A DNA stretch of 53,958 nucleotides. It comes from Collinsella sp. AM34-10 (lineage in GTDB: Bacteria; Actinomycetota; Coriobacteriia; Coriobacteriales; Coriobacteriaceae). This document shows positions 6,929 to 16,554 of this stretch, in pieces. The position numbers and the translations under genes were made by a program. The stretch lies in assembly GCF_003469185.1 (NCBI RefSeq), contig NZ_QSIL01000003.1, positions 233,601 through 287,558 on the forward strand, in the 5' to 3' direction. The notes below the pieces were generated by a model. The model saw nothing but the letters and a program-made list of their open reading frames with translations, made no database searches and was not told the DNA's origin. Within the stretch, counting starts at the first letter, position 1, and each line of letters opens with the position of its first letter.

Positions 6929-9292
6929 TTAGTGGCGCTTGCGGGTGGCCGTTGCCTTACGGACGGAGGTCTTCTTGGTCGGGGCCTTTTCCTCGGCCGG
7001 AACAGCGGGGGAGACCGGGGTCTCCTTGGCGGGCTTGGTCTTTGCCGTAGCCTTCGGAGCGGTCTTGACCTCTGCGGCCTTCGGAGCAGGCTCGGCCTTT
7101 ACTGCGGGCTTGTCCTCGGCCTTAGCCTCTGCCTTGGGAGCAGCAGCCTTGGTCGTGGTCTTTTTGGCCGTCGTCGTAGCGCGCTTGCGCGTGGTGGTCT
7201 TGGCGGCCGGCTTTGCCTCGACAGCTGCCTTGGCCTTGGGCTCGGAGGGTGCCTCCTCGACCTTGACGACGGACTTTGCGGCGGCCTTCGCGGTCGTCTT
7301 TGCGGCGGCCTTCGTCGTAGCAGCCTTGCTCGTCGTCGACTTCGTAGCCGTGGCCTTCTTGGTGGTCGCGGTCTTGGACGCGGCCGTCTTCTTGGCGGCA
7401 GACTTGGCCGGAGCCTTTGCCACAGGCTTAGCCTCGGCGGTGGCGGTCTCGGCCTTTACCTCGGGAGCGATCTCGGCCTCGGCAGCTTTCTTGGCTGCGG
7501 CGGTCGTGCGCTTGCGCGTGGTCGTTGCCTTGGCGGTAGTCGTCTTTGCTGCGTCGGTCTTGGTGGCAGCGGCCATGGTTGTCGTAGCCTTCTTGGCCGT
7601 CGTCTTGCGCGTCGTGGTCTTCTTGGCGGTAGGCTTCGCAGCTGGCTTAGCCTCAGCCTCGGGAGCTGCCTCAACCTTCACCTCAGATTTAGCCTCAACC
7701 GGCTTCTCCTCAGTCTTGGGCTCCTCGGCAGCAGCGGGTGCCTCAACAACCGGCTCGGCCTCAGCCACAACCTCGGGCTCGGCCTCAGCCTTCTCGGCCG
7801 CAGCCTCCACACCCGCCGGCCTCTCAATCTCCGGGTGCATAAAGAAGTACAGGTCCAGATACTTATCGGCCGAACGCGTCCAGCTAAAGTCCTGGCTCAT
7901 GGCCTGCGTGACCAGCTGGTTCCATGCCTCACGGTTATCCCAGAACAGGCGCGCTGCGCGGAAGACCGCGTCGCCCATCTCGTCGCCATTAAAGTTGCTA
8001 AACGAGAAGCCCGTACCCTCGCCGGTAAACTCGTTATACGGGATCACGGTGTCCTTCAAGCCACCGGTCTCGCGCACGATGGGCAGGGTGCCGTAGCGCA
8101 TGGCGATGATCTGCGACAGACCGCAGGGCTCAAACTTCGAAGGCATCAGGAACATGTCGGCGGCGGCGTACATACGCTGCGACAGTGCCGGATCGAATTC
8201 GATGCGCGCGGCCATGGTGCCAGGGTACTTGTCCTGGAAGTAGCGCAGGCCGTCCTCGTAGTCGCGGTCGCCTGTGCCCAGCACGGCCACCTGAACGCCG
8301 CCGGACAGGATGCGGTCGAGCGCGTACATGACCAGGTCCATGCCCTTCTGGCGCGTCAGGCGAGTAACCATCACCATAAGCGGGCGGTCGTCGCGAACCT
8401 CGAGGCCTAGCTCTTCCTGCAGCTTGGCCTTGCACACGGCCTTGCCGGAACGATCGTCAATCGTGTAGTTGGCGGCAATGCGCTTGTCGGTTGCCGGGTC
8501 AAAGCCCGCCACGTCAATGCCATTCAAAATGCCCTGCAGCGCGTAGGAACGCTCGCGCAGCACGCCGTCCAGGCCCTCGCCAAACTCGGGTGTCTGGATC
8601 TCGCCCGCATAGGTGGGGCTCACCGTTGTGATGGCGTCGGCATAGTGCAGCGCGCCCAGCATGTAGTTGATGCTGCAGGCGTCGCAGCGCAGCTGCGAGG
8701 CGGCCGCCGGAATATGCGCCACACCCAGGATGTCTTCCATCACGGTGTCGCTAAACTGGCCCTGGAACGCCACGTTGTGGATCGAGAACACGGTCTTGAC
8801 GCGGTCGTACAGCGGCAGGCCCTGGTAGAACTCGCGTAAGAACACTGGTGCCAGTGCCGTCTGCCAGTCGTTGCAATGCAGGATGTCGCACTCAAAGCCG
8901 GCCGGCAGGTGCTGCAGGCTCTCGGTGATGGCCTTGGAGAAGAACGCAAAACGCTCGCCGTCGTCAAAGAAGCCGTACGGATAGTCGCGCGCAAAGTAGC
9001 GCTCGTTGTCGATGAACATATAGGTGACGCCGTCGTGCTCGAGCTTCTCGAGTCCACAGTACTCATTGCGCCAGCCCAGGCTCACGTAAAAGTCGGCAAA
9101 GTGCTCCATCTGCGCTTTGTACTCGTCCTTGATGGTGGCGTACTTGGGCACCATCACGATAACCTCGGCGCCGGCGCGCACGAGCGCCGCAGGCAGCGAG
9201 CCCGCCACGTCGCCGAGGCCACCGGTCTTAACAAACGGTGCGCACTCGGCCGCGGCAAACACGATCTGCATCTTTTTGCTGGTTTCTGCCAT
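6929..9292 (-). CDS. glgA: glycogen synthase GlgA with long charged C-terminal tail
   Basis: Elongates alpha-1,4-glucan from ADP-glucose (GT5). The catalytic part (about 1-485) has KTGGLGDVAG with Lys22 at the ADP-glucose site and KFEPCGLSQ with Glu388, and matches the usual family length of about 480. It is followed by about 300 extra residues: first a Glu/Ala/Pro-rich stretch, then a strongly basic Lys/Ala/Thr stretch with repeats such as AKKTTTRKTTAKKA, like histone H1 or AlgP tails. The tail is low complexity and probably disordered. GlgB in the same cluster has similar tails. The start at 9292 has GGGAG six bases upstream; an in-frame ATG at 9304 lies before that site and is less likely. 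A hairpin separates it from glgD. Confidence 0.95.
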   Translation of the reverse strand: MAETSKKMQIVFAAAECAPFVKTGGLGDVAGSLPAALVRAGAEVIVMVPKYATIKDEYKAQMEHFADFYVSLGWRNEYCGLEKLEHDGVTYMFIDNERYFARDYPYGFFDDGERFAFFSKAITESLQHLPAGFECDILHCNDWQTALAPVFLREFYQGLPLYDRVKTVFSIHNVAFQGQFSDTVMEDILGVAHIPAAASQLRCDACSINYMLGALHYADAITTVSPTYAGEIQTPEFGEGLDGVLRERSYALQGILNGIDVAGFDPATDKRIAANYTIDDRSGKAVCKAKLQEELGLEVRDDRPLMVMVTRLTRQKGMDLVMYALDRILSGGVQVAVLGTGDRDYEDGLRYFQDKYPGTMAARIEFDPALSQRMYAAADMFLMPSKFEPCGLSQIIAMRYGTLPIVRETGGLKDTVIPYNEFTGEGTGFSFSNFNGDEMGDAVFRAARLFWDNREAWNQLVTQAMSQDFSWTRSADKYLDLYFFMHPEIERPAGVEAAAEKAEAEPEVVAEAEPVVEAPAAAEEPKTEEKPVEAKSEVKVEAAPEAEAKPAAKPTAKKTTTRKTTAKKATTTMAAATKTDAAKTTTAKATTTRKRTTAAAKKAAEAEIAPEVKAETATAEAKPVAKAPAKSAAKKTAASKTATTKKATATKSTTSKAATTKAAAKTTAKAAAKSVVKVEEAPSEPKAKAAVEAKPAAKTTTRKRATTTAKKTTTKAAAPKAEAKAEDKPAVKAEPAPKAAEVKTAPKATAKTKPAKETPVSPAVPAEEKAPTKKTSVRKATATRKRH

Positions 9293-9315
9293 ATTGTCTC
9301 CCATGTTGTAATTCG

Positions 9316-9351
9316 AGAATAGCCGCCTGGCGCTAACCGGGCGGCTATTCT
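9316..9351 (-). terminator. hairpin between glgD and glgA
   Basis: Twelve-bp perfect stem AGAATAGCCGCC (9316-9327) with GGCGGCTATTCT (9340-9351). There is no clear T tract on the minus strand. It may end glgC-glgD transcripts partially or stabilise the mRNA 3' end. Confidence 0.6.
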
Positions 9352-9382
9352 ACATGTTACGAGCGATGTTGCGGTGCCAACG

Positions 9383-10510
9383 TTAACGCACGATGGTGGT
9401 GTCGGAAGTTAACGGAGCCTTGCCCAGCACCAGAATGTTCTCGGGCGTGCCGCGAAGCTCGGTATTGGTGGGGACCACGTTGTTCTTATCCAGGATGGCA
9501 TTCTCAACGCGTGCGCCGCTCTTGATGATGCAGCTCTGGTTGATGATCGAGTTGGTCACCGAAGCGCCTTCCTCGACCACGACGCCGCGCGACAGGATCG
9601 AGTTGCGCACGGTGCCCTTGATGATGCAGCCGGCCGAGATGATCGAGTTGCACGCGTGGCTGCCGGTCGCATAGCGCGAAGGCGGCACGTCGTGAGCCTT
9701 GGTCAGGATCGGGCGCTCGGGGTCAAAGAGCTGATCGGCCACGGTCTGGTCGAGCAGGTCCATGCTGCGGCGGTACAGCGACTTCTCGCTAAACACGCCC
9801 ACGACCTCGCCCTTGTACTCGTAGCTGCACACGTCGATGTTGCCAAAGTCGCCCTGGAGTGCCTCGAGCAGGTCCAGATAGTCGGCGGCCTGGTAGTGGT
9901 CGATAATCTCGAGCAGCGTCTCGCGGTTGACGATGCAGCAGTCCATAGAGGCGTTGTCGCCGTACACGACGCCGGCGCTCACGCCCGTCAGGCGGCCGTT
10001 CTCGTTAATCTCGAGTTTGGTCTCGTCATCGACGTTGCGCGTGGCCTTGCAGTACACCACGGTCATCTGGGCGCCGGAGTTCTCGTGTGCGTCGATGATG
10101 GTGTTGAGGTCCATGTTAAAGATGATGTTGGTGCCCATCATCACAACATAGGGATTCTCCGAGCGCTGGAACAGCGTCTTGTTGGAGATGATGTCGCGCA
10201 GCAGGAAGCGCATGCCGCCCTTGGTGGTGCCATACGCGTTGCCGGGCACCATGAACAGGCCGCCCTTCTTGCGGTCCAGGCCCCAGTCCTTGCCCGAGCC
10301 CACGTGGTCGATCAGCGAGCGGTAGTTACCCGGCATGACGACACCGACGGTCTTAATGCCGGCATTCATCATGTTGGACAGCGGGAAGTCGATCAGGCGG
10401 TAGCGGCCCAAAAACGGAACGGACGCGATGGGGCGGTCCTTGAGCAGCACGCTGCCGTAGGTCGAAGAGTAGTTAGCGGTGATGTAACCGATGGCCTTGC
10501 GATTGATCAT
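9383..10510 (-). CDS. glgD: glucose-1-phosphate adenylyltransferase, GlgD subunit
   Basis: Second subunit of ADP-glucose pyrophosphorylase; in bacteria with GlgC and GlgD the GlgD chain is usually regulatory and stimulates GlgC. The product is about 375 residues. It has a nucleotidyltransferase fold with SVPFLGRYRLIDFPLSNMM and, after about residue 250, left-handed beta-helix repeats (SIISAGCIIKGTV, SILSRGVVVEEGA). It lacks the GGxGxRL pyrophosphorylase loop found in GlgC, as is normal for GlgD. The ATG at 10510 begins 4 bases after the glgC stop with GGGGGA upstream. The longer frame to 10549 would overlap glgC and is rejected. Confidence 0.93.
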   Translation of the reverse strand: MINRKAIGYITANYSSTYGSVLLKDRPIASVPFLGRYRLIDFPLSNMMNAGIKTVGVVMPGNYRSLIDHVGSGKDWGLDRKKGGLFMVPGNAYGTTKGGMRFLLRDIISNKTLFQRSENPYVVMMGTNIIFNMDLNTIIDAHENSGAQMTVVYCKATRNVDDETKLEINENGRLTGVSAGVVYGDNASMDCCIVNRETLLEIIDHYQAADYLDLLEALQGDFGNIDVCSYEYKGEVVGVFSEKSLYRRSMDLLDQTVADQLFDPERPILTKAHDVPPSRYATGSHACNSIISAGCIIKGTVRNSILSRGVVVEEGASVTNSIINQSCIIKSGARVENAILDKNNVVPTNTELRGTPENILVLGKAPLTSDTTIVR

Positions 10511-10514
10511 CGGA

Positions 10515-11663
10515 TCATTCCCCCTTCCCGATAACGACGTCATTTCCAACGACGGCCGTATCCTTGGTGGTATCGACAGAGCCGAGCTTCACGCCCTCTT
10601 CGACCGTGGAGTTCTCGCCCAAAATAGCGCGGCAGATGTGCGCACCGCTCTTGACGTGCGCGCCCGGCAGCAGCACGGAGTCCTCGACCACGGCGCGCTC
10701 CTCGATGATGACATCGGTCGAAATGATCGAGTGGCGAGCGGTGCCGTAGATCTTGCAGCCGTTGGAGACCAGGCAGTCGTCCAGGCGGCCGTCCGGGCCA
10801 ATGTAGTGCGGCGGACGCGTGGTGATGTTGGACATGATGGGGAAGTGCTTGTCGAACAAATCGAACTCGGGGTTGTTGCCCAGCAGGTCCATCGAGGTCT
10901 CGTGGAAGCTGGCGATAGTGCCGACGTCCTTCCAAAAGCCGTGGAACTCGTAGCTGTACAGGCGCTTGCCCTCGCCGAGAAGCTTGGGGATGATGTCCTT
11001 GCCAAAGTCGTGGCTCGAGCGCTGGTCCAGAGCGTCCTCCTCGAGCGCCTCGATCAGCACGTCGGCCGAGAAGATGTAGATGCCCATGGACGCGAGGTTC
11101 GAATCGGGCTTATCGGGCTTCTCGGTGAACTTGGTGATGCGGCCGTCCTCGGGGTCGGTGGTCAGGATGCCAAAGCGGCTGGCCTCCTCCCACGGCACGG
11201 GCATAACGCTCACCGTGAGGTCGGCGTTATTCTCAATGTGCGTCTTGAGCATCTTGCGGTAGTCCATGCGATACAGGTGATCGCCCGAAAGAATCAGGAC
11301 GTACTTGGGGTCGTTGGCCTTGATGTAGTCGAGGTTCTGCGTAATGGCGTCGGCCGTGCCCGCATACCAGGCGCCGCCGGTCTGCGTTTCGTACGGCGGC
11401 AGGATCGATACGCCGCCATCGCGGCTGTCCAGATCCCAAGCCTCGCCGGAGCCCACGTAGGCATGCAGCAGGTAGGGGCGATACTGGGTCAGAACGCCCA
11501 CCGTGTCGATGCCCGAGTTGGAGCAGTTGGAGAGCGAAAAGTCGATAATGCGGAACTTGCCACCAAAGCTAACCGCCGGCTTAGCGATCTTTTGGGTGAG
11601 TGCCCCCAATCGGCTGCCCTGTCCTCCTGCGAGGAGCATCGCGATGCATTCTTTCTTACTCAT
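10515..11663 (-). CDS. glgC: glucose-1-phosphate adenylyltransferase, catalytic GlgC
   Basis: Makes ADP-glucose from ATP and glucose-1-phosphate, the committed step of glycogen synthesis. The 382-residue protein has the nucleotidyltransferase loop [15 protein letters not shown] near the N-terminus, the [15 protein letters not shown] motif, the sugar-phosphate region FTEKPDKPD, and C-terminal beta-helix repeats. GAAGGAG stands upstream of the ATG at 11663. It is followed directly by glgD (4-base gap), so the two subunits are co-translated. The 108-base gap to glgP contains an inverted repeat (GACGGG...CCCGTC, about 11705-11734), which could be a terminator or start region. Confidence 0.96.
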   Translation of the reverse strand: MSKKECIAMLLAGGQGSRLGALTQKIAKPAVSFGGKFRIIDFSLSNCSNSGIDTVGVLTQYRPYLLHAYVGSGEAWDLDSRDGGVSILPPYETQTGGAWYAGTADAITQNLDYIKANDPKYVLILSGDHLYRMDYRKMLKTHIENNADLTVSVMPVPWEEASRFGILTTDPEDGRITKFTEKPDKPDSNLASMGIYIFSADVLIEALEEDALDQRSSHDFGKDIIPKLLGEGKRLYSYEFHGFWKDVGTIASFHETSMDLLGNNPEFDLFDKHFPIMSNITTRPPHYIGPDGRLDDCLVSNGCKIYGTARHSIISTDVIIEERAVVEDSVLLPGAHVKSGAHICRAILGENSTVEEGVKLGSVDTTKDTAVVGNDVVIGKGE

Positions 11664-11771
11664 CGATTTCTCCTTCTGTCATCGATGTTCCTAAACCCAT
11701 TAGCGACGGGTGCGGCACAACGTCACGCCCGTCGAGTAATGCCGTGCTGGCATAGGGGAGCTTGCGCGCCT

Positions 11772-14198
11772 TTACGCGTGCCAGATCTCGTCGCGGTACT
11801 CGCGAATGGTGCGGTCGCTCGAGAACCAGCCCGAGGAGGCGGTGTTGAGCAGCGCCTTGCGGTTCCAGGTCTCCTGGTCGCCATAGCTGCCCGTGAGTTT
11901 CTCCCACGCATCTACGTAGCTGCGGAAATCGGCCATGACCAGGTCGGGGTCGTTGTTGTTCATGAGCTCGTTGTAGATGCTCTCGAAGTTGCCCGAAAGA
12001 CCCGCAAAGGTGTTGTCCTTGAGCTCGTCCATCACGCGGCCCAGGCGCTCGCGATCGTTGTTGAGCGTATCCCACGCAAAGTAGCTGTTGGATGCCCAGA
12101 GCTGCTCGACCTCGGGGGCGGTCAGGCCAAAGATGGCCTCGTTCTCGCGGCCGGCCAGGTCGGCGATCTCGATGTTGGCGCCGTCGAGGGTGCCCAGCGT
12201 AATGGCGCCGTTCATCATGAGCTTCATGTTGGACGTGCCCGAGGCCTCCTTGCCGGCCGTGGAGATCTGCTCCGAGATCTCGGCGGCGGGGTAGATGAGC
12301 TGGGCGTTGCTCACGCGGAAGTTGGGGATAAAGCAGACCTTCATGACCTCGTTGACGCGGGCATCGTTGTTGATGACGTCGGCCACGGAGTTAATGAGGC
12401 GGATGGTCTCCTTGGCAAAGGTGTAGCTCGAGGCAGCCTTGCCGCTAAAGATGAAGGTCGTCGGCGTCACGTGGAAGTTGGGATCGGCGATACGACGGTT
12501 GTAGATGTCCATCACCTTCATGATGTTCATGAGCTGGCGCTTGTAGGCGTGGAAGCGCTTTACCTGGACATCGAAGACGGTGTTGGGGTCAATGACCAGA
12601 CCGGTCTCGGCCTTGACGTAGGCGGCCAGACGCTCCTTGTTGGCGCGCTTGGAAGCGCCCACGGCCTTCAGGAACTCGGTGTCGTTCTGGAAACTTTTAA
12701 GCTTCTCCAGCTCAAAGGCGTCCTTGAGCCAGCCGTCACCAATAGCCTCGGTCACAAGCTTGGCGTAGGTGGGGTTGGCCTCGGCAAAGAAGCGACGGTG
12801 CGAGATGCCGTTGGTCTTGTTGTTGAACTTCTCGGGCGTCAGGGCATAGAAGTCCTTGAGCACGATGTTCTTGATGATGTCGGAGTGGATCTTGGCCACG
12901 CCGTTGACGCTATGGCTGCAGATCACGGACAGGTTGGCCATGCGAATCTCGCCGTCCCACAGGATGGCGGTCTGGCGCAGACGCTCCTGCCAGCCTTCCT
13001 GCGTGGTGTCGAACGACTCGTGCCAACGACGGCTGATCTCGTCGATGATCTGGTACACGCGGGGGAGGAGCTTGGAGAACGTGCCGATGGGCCACTTCTC
13101 CAGGGCCTCGGGCAGGATGGTGTGGTTGGTGTAGCTCACGACCTGCGTCACGATGTTCCAGGCGTCATCCCACTCGAGCTTCTTCTCGTCGATGAGGATG
13201 CGCATGAGCTCGGGGCCGCACATGGCGGGGTGGGTGTCGTTGGTGTGGATGGCCACAAACTGCGGCAGCAGCTCCCAGTTCTCGCCGTGCTCCTTCTCAA
13301 AGGTGTCGAGCAGACTGTAGATGCCGGCCGAGACAAACAAGTACTCCTGCTTCAGGCGCAGCAGACGGCCGTGCTCGCCGGCGTCATTGGGGTAGAGGAT
13401 GGCGCTGATGGCCTCGGCCTCGGCGCGCTCGGCGTCGGCCAGGGCATAGTCGCCGCGGTTGAAGGCCTCCAGGTCAAAGTGCTCCTCGACCGGCTCGGCG
13501 GCCCAGACGCGCAGCTTGTTGACGGTCTCGCCGGCATAGCCCACCACGGGGATGTCGTAAGGGACGGCCAGGATGTCCTGCGTGTCCACCGTGCGGTAGA
13601 ACGTGCGGCCGTTCTCCTCAAAGCCCTCGACGTGGCCGCCAAACTTAATGGTCACGGCCTTGTCCTGACGGCGGACCTCCCAGGGATAGCCGTGGGTGAG
13701 CCACTCGTCGGTAGCCTCGACCTGGCTGCCGTTGACGATCTCCTGCTTAAACAGGCCGTAGCGGTAGCGCATGCCGTTGCCGTAGCCGGCAATGCCCTCG
13801 GCTGCCATGGAATCCAGGAAGCATGCGGCCAGACGGCCCAGGCCACCGTTGCCCAGCGCCGGATCGGGCTCCTGGTTCTCGATGACGGACAGATCAAAGC
13901 CCATGTCGTCGAGCGCCTCGGCAACCATGTCGCGCACGCCAAAGTTGAGCAGGTAGTTGTCGAGCAGGCGGCCGATCAAAAACTCGATCGAGAAGTAGTA
14001 CACGCGCTTCTTGCCCTCGGCGGTCACGCGGGCGTCACTCTTGGTGGCAACGGTGCGCGCCTTCTCAGCCACGAGCTTGGCCAGGGCGTTAAAGCGGTCC
14101 AGGTCGCTGGCGGCCTCGACGCTCTTGCCGCTGATGCTCATGACGGCATCGCGATAGAGCTCGGTAAACTCCTGCTTGTTGTCGAAGATCTTATTCAT
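11772..14198 (-). CDS. glgP: glycogen/starch/alpha-glucan phosphorylase
   Basis: Releases glucose-1-phosphate from alpha-1,4-glucan ends with inorganic phosphate (GT35, pyridoxal phosphate cofactor). The 808-residue product has the family length. The PLP-site motif EASGTSNMKLMMNGAITLGT contains the Schiff-base Lys, about residue 659. Other family blocks such as GNGGLGRLAACFLDSMA and HTNDTHPAM are present. AAAGGAA lies a few bases before the ATG at 14198. It lies upstream of glgC-glgD on the same strand, so degradation and synthesis genes are clustered. Confidence 0.97.
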   Translation of the reverse strand: MNKIFDNKQEFTELYRDAVMSISGKSVEAASDLDRFNALAKLVAEKARTVATKSDARVTAEGKKRVYYFSIEFLIGRLLDNYLLNFGVRDMVAEALDDMGFDLSVIENQEPDPALGNGGLGRLAACFLDSMAAEGIAGYGNGMRYRYGLFKQEIVNGSQVEATDEWLTHGYPWEVRRQDKAVTIKFGGHVEGFEENGRTFYRTVDTQDILAVPYDIPVVGYAGETVNKLRVWAAEPVEEHFDLEAFNRGDYALADAERAEAEAISAILYPNDAGEHGRLLRLKQEYLFVSAGIYSLLDTFEKEHGENWELLPQFVAIHTNDTHPAMCGPELMRILIDEKKLEWDDAWNIVTQVVSYTNHTILPEALEKWPIGTFSKLLPRVYQIIDEISRRWHESFDTTQEGWQERLRQTAILWDGEIRMANLSVICSHSVNGVAKIHSDIIKNIVLKDFYALTPEKFNNKTNGISHRRFFAEANPTYAKLVTEAIGDGWLKDAFELEKLKSFQNDTEFLKAVGASKRANKERLAAYVKAETGLVIDPNTVFDVQVKRFHAYKRQLMNIMKVMDIYNRRIADPNFHVTPTTFIFSGKAASSYTFAKETIRLINSVADVINNDARVNEVMKVCFIPNFRVSNAQLIYPAAEISEQISTAGKEASGTSNMKLMMNGAITLGTLDGANIEIADLAGRENEAIFGLTAPEVEQLWASNSYFAWDTLNNDRERLGRVMDELKDNTFAGLSGNFESIYNELMNNNDPDLVMADFRSYVDAWEKLTGSYGDQETWNRKALLNTASSGWFSSDRTIREYRDEIWHA

Positions 14199-14292
14199 AC
14201 GTTCCTTTCCCCCGGGGATGTTTCTCCCGGAACGGTTATGACTTGTATCCTACGCCCCCGCGGGGCGGGTAATTGCAGTGGTAACGCTTTTG

Positions 14293-16551
14293 TTACGCTT
14301 TCTTGGCAGGAGCCTTAACAGCGGCTGCCTTAGCCTTGGGAGCAGCCTTTTTAGTGGCTGCCTTTTTGGCCGTGGTGGATTTGGCCGTGGTCTTGGCGGC
14401 AGACTTGGCAGTCTTCGCCTTGGCCGGAGCCTTCTTAGCAGCCGCGGGCTTGGGCTTTACCGTGGACGTACGCTTCTTGGGCGCGGCCTTGGGCTCCTCA
14501 ACCACGGGCGGCTTATAGCTGCTGGGGCCGCGGCGCTTAAGCACCACGCCAGCCAGGCCGGGCACCTTGATCTCGATGGAATCCATCTGCCCGTTCCAGG
14601 GATAGGGCTCGCTTGAGCAGGTGTAGGGTTCCTCGCCGGCATAGCCGCTGCCGCCAAACTCGGGACGGTCGGAATCGAAGATGACCTCCCAGTCGCCCTC
14701 GCGCGGCACGCCCACGCGGAAGCTCTCGTAGCTCGCCGGGTCAAAGTTGATCAGGATCACCAGGTCGTCATCGACGTCCTCGCCCTGACGCACAAAGCTC
14801 ACGATGGACTGCTTGGAGTTATCCGCGTCGATCCAGGTAAAGCCGTCGTCGGTGTAGCCGCGCTCGTACAGGGCTGGCTCGGCGGTATACAGGTGGTTAA
14901 GCGCCTTGATAAACGCCTGATGATGCTTGTGAGTCTCATACTCCTCGGTCAAGAACCACTGAATGGACTCGTAGTAGCGCCACTCGATAAACTGGCCGAT
15001 CTCGTTGCCCATAAAGTTGAGCTTGGCACCGGGGTGCGTCATCTGGTAGAAGGCCAGCGTGCGCAGGCCGGCAAACTGGCGCCACCAGTCGCCCGGCATG
15101 CGGCCGATGAGCGAGCACTTGCCGTGCACGACTTCGTCGTGGCTCAGCGGGCAAATAAAGTTCTCGGTAAAGGCGTACATGATGGAGAACGTGAGCAGGC
15201 CGTGGTTGCCGGGGCGCCACGGAAAATCGGTCTGCATGTAGTGCAGGGTGTCGTTCATCCAGCCCATGTCCCACTTGTAGTGGAAGCCCAGGCCGCCGTC
15301 CTGCGGCGGATAGGTCACGAGCGGCCACGCTGTGGACTCCTCGGCCATCATCATTACGTCGGGGTAGTGTGCCTCTACAGCGCAGTTGACCTGGCGGATA
15401 AACGCGCTGGCGTCCAGATCCTCCTCGGTTCCGTACTTGTTGAACTTCTTTTGGCCGGGATCGTCAATGCCAAAGTTGAGGTACAGCATGCTGGACACGC
15501 CGTCCATGCGAATGCCGTCCACGTGGAAGTTTTCGAGCCAGTACAGCACGTTAGAGACCAGGAAGGAGCGGACCTCGCCGCGGGCGAAGTCAAACTTGTG
15601 CGTGCCCCAGTTGGGGTGAATCTCGTGCTCAAATAGCATGTGGCCGTTAAAGGTGGCAAGGCCGTGGGAGTCGGCGCAAAAACCGCCGGGCACCCAGTCC
15701 ATGATCACACCGATGCCCGCCTCATGGCACGCATCGATAAAGTGCATGAGCTGCTGCGGGTTGCCGTAGCGCGACGTGGCGGCGTAATAGCCGGTCGTCT
15801 GGTAACCCCAGGAGCCATCGAAAGGATGCTCCATAAGCGGCATGACCTCGATATGCGTGTAGCCCATGTCGCGCACGTAGTCCACGAGCTCAACCGACAG
15901 GTCGTCGTAGGTGTAAAACTCGCCGCGCTGCGCGGGGAAGGGGTCCATGGGGCCGGGGTAGTTGCCGTACTCGTCGGGCTCGCCCTGTGGCGCGTCGCCG
16001 TGGCGCTTCCACGAGCCAATATGTACCTCGTAGATGTTAAGGGGCTGCGACATGTGGTTATGGCTGGCGCGGCGCTTGAGCCATGCGGCGTCGTTCCACT
16101 GGTAGCCATCGAGGGTCCACAGCACGCTCGCGGTACCCGGAGGGCACTCGGCCTTAAAGGCGTACGGATCGGCCTTGTAGAGCTTTTCGCCCTCGTTGGT
16201 CTCGATGAGAAACTTATAGAGCTGACCCTGCTCGGCGCCAGGAATAAAGCCTTCCCAAATAGCGCTCGTATGCATGGGCACCAACGGGTTGGCTTGCTCA
16301 TCCCAGTCGTTAAATTCGCCAATGACATGGACGCTTTTTACATCGGGCGCCCAAACGCAAAAACGCCAGCCGCGCGTACGGTTCTGCGTGTCGGGGTGCG
16401 CGCCCATCTTTTCCCAGCTGCGCTCCCACGTGCCGATGCCAAATAGGTAGACATCGTCCTTGGTGAGCTCCGGTGCATGCGGGGCGGCTTTGCGGGTAGC
16501 AGGCTTTTTGGTTGCTGGCTTTAGCTTTGTATCGCTCACGTTTGATCCCAT
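14293..16551 (-). CDS. glgB: 1,4-alpha-glucan branching enzyme with basic tails
   Basis: Introduces alpha-1,6 branches in glycogen (GH13, CBM48). The CBM48-like domain begins near DVYLFGIGTWERSWEKMG. The catalytic barrel has PFDGSWGYQTTGYYA, nucleophile Asp350 in GIRMDGVSS, acid Glu404 in MMAEESTAW and Asp472 in LSHDEVVHGK. An N-terminal basic stretch (KLKPATKKPATRKAAP) and a Lys/Ala/Thr/Pro-rich C-terminus of about 60 residues are extra to the family core and resemble the glgA tail. The start is uncertain: ATG at 16551 or 16554, or GTG at 16539 preceded by GGGA six bases upstream. The longer frame to 16674 has no support. Confidence 0.94.
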   Translation of the reverse strand: MGSNVSDTKLKPATKKPATRKAAPHAPELTKDDVYLFGIGTWERSWEKMGAHPDTQNRTRGWRFCVWAPDVKSVHVIGEFNDWDEQANPLVPMHTSAIWEGFIPGAEQGQLYKFLIETNEGEKLYKADPYAFKAECPPGTASVLWTLDGYQWNDAAWLKRRASHNHMSQPLNIYEVHIGSWKRHGDAPQGEPDEYGNYPGPMDPFPAQRGEFYTYDDLSVELVDYVRDMGYTHIEVMPLMEHPFDGSWGYQTTGYYAATSRYGNPQQLMHFIDACHEAGIGVIMDWVPGGFCADSHGLATFNGHMLFEHEIHPNWGTHKFDFARGEVRSFLVSNVLYWLENFHVDGIRMDGVSSMLYLNFGIDDPGQKKFNKYGTEEDLDASAFIRQVNCAVEAHYPDVMMMAEESTAWPLVTYPPQDGGLGFHYKWDMGWMNDTLHYMQTDFPWRPGNHGLLTFSIMYAFTENFICPLSHDEVVHGKCSLIGRMPGDWWRQFAGLRTLAFYQMTHPGAKLNFMGNEIGQFIEWRYYESIQWFLTEEYETHKHHQAFIKALNHLYTAEPALYERGYTDDGFTWIDADNSKQSIVSFVRQGEDVDDDLVILINFDPASYESFRVGVPREGDWEVIFDSDRPEFGGSGYAGEEPYTCSSEPYPWNGQMDSIEIKVPGLAGVVLKRRGPSSYKPPVVEEPKAAPKKRTSTVKPKPAAAKKAPAKAKTAKSAAKTTAKSTTAKKAATKKAAPKAKAAAVKAPAKKA

Positions 16552-16554
16552 CAT

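Noticed and set aside
6929..8000. Low-complexity stretch in glgA considered as a separate gene or DNA repeat array
   Set aside because: It continues the glgA frame without stop, and the repeats are at protein level and irregular in DNA.
6932..8410. Two long plus-strand frames opposite the glgA tail
   Set aside because: Gly/Leu/Arg- or Ala/Val-rich translations of the reverse of Lys/Ala/Thr repeats; no start signals.
10491..14318. A 1275-codon plus-strand open frame across glgC and glgP
   Set aside because: Antisense shadow over two well-recognised genes; Val/Leu/His-rich, no domain.
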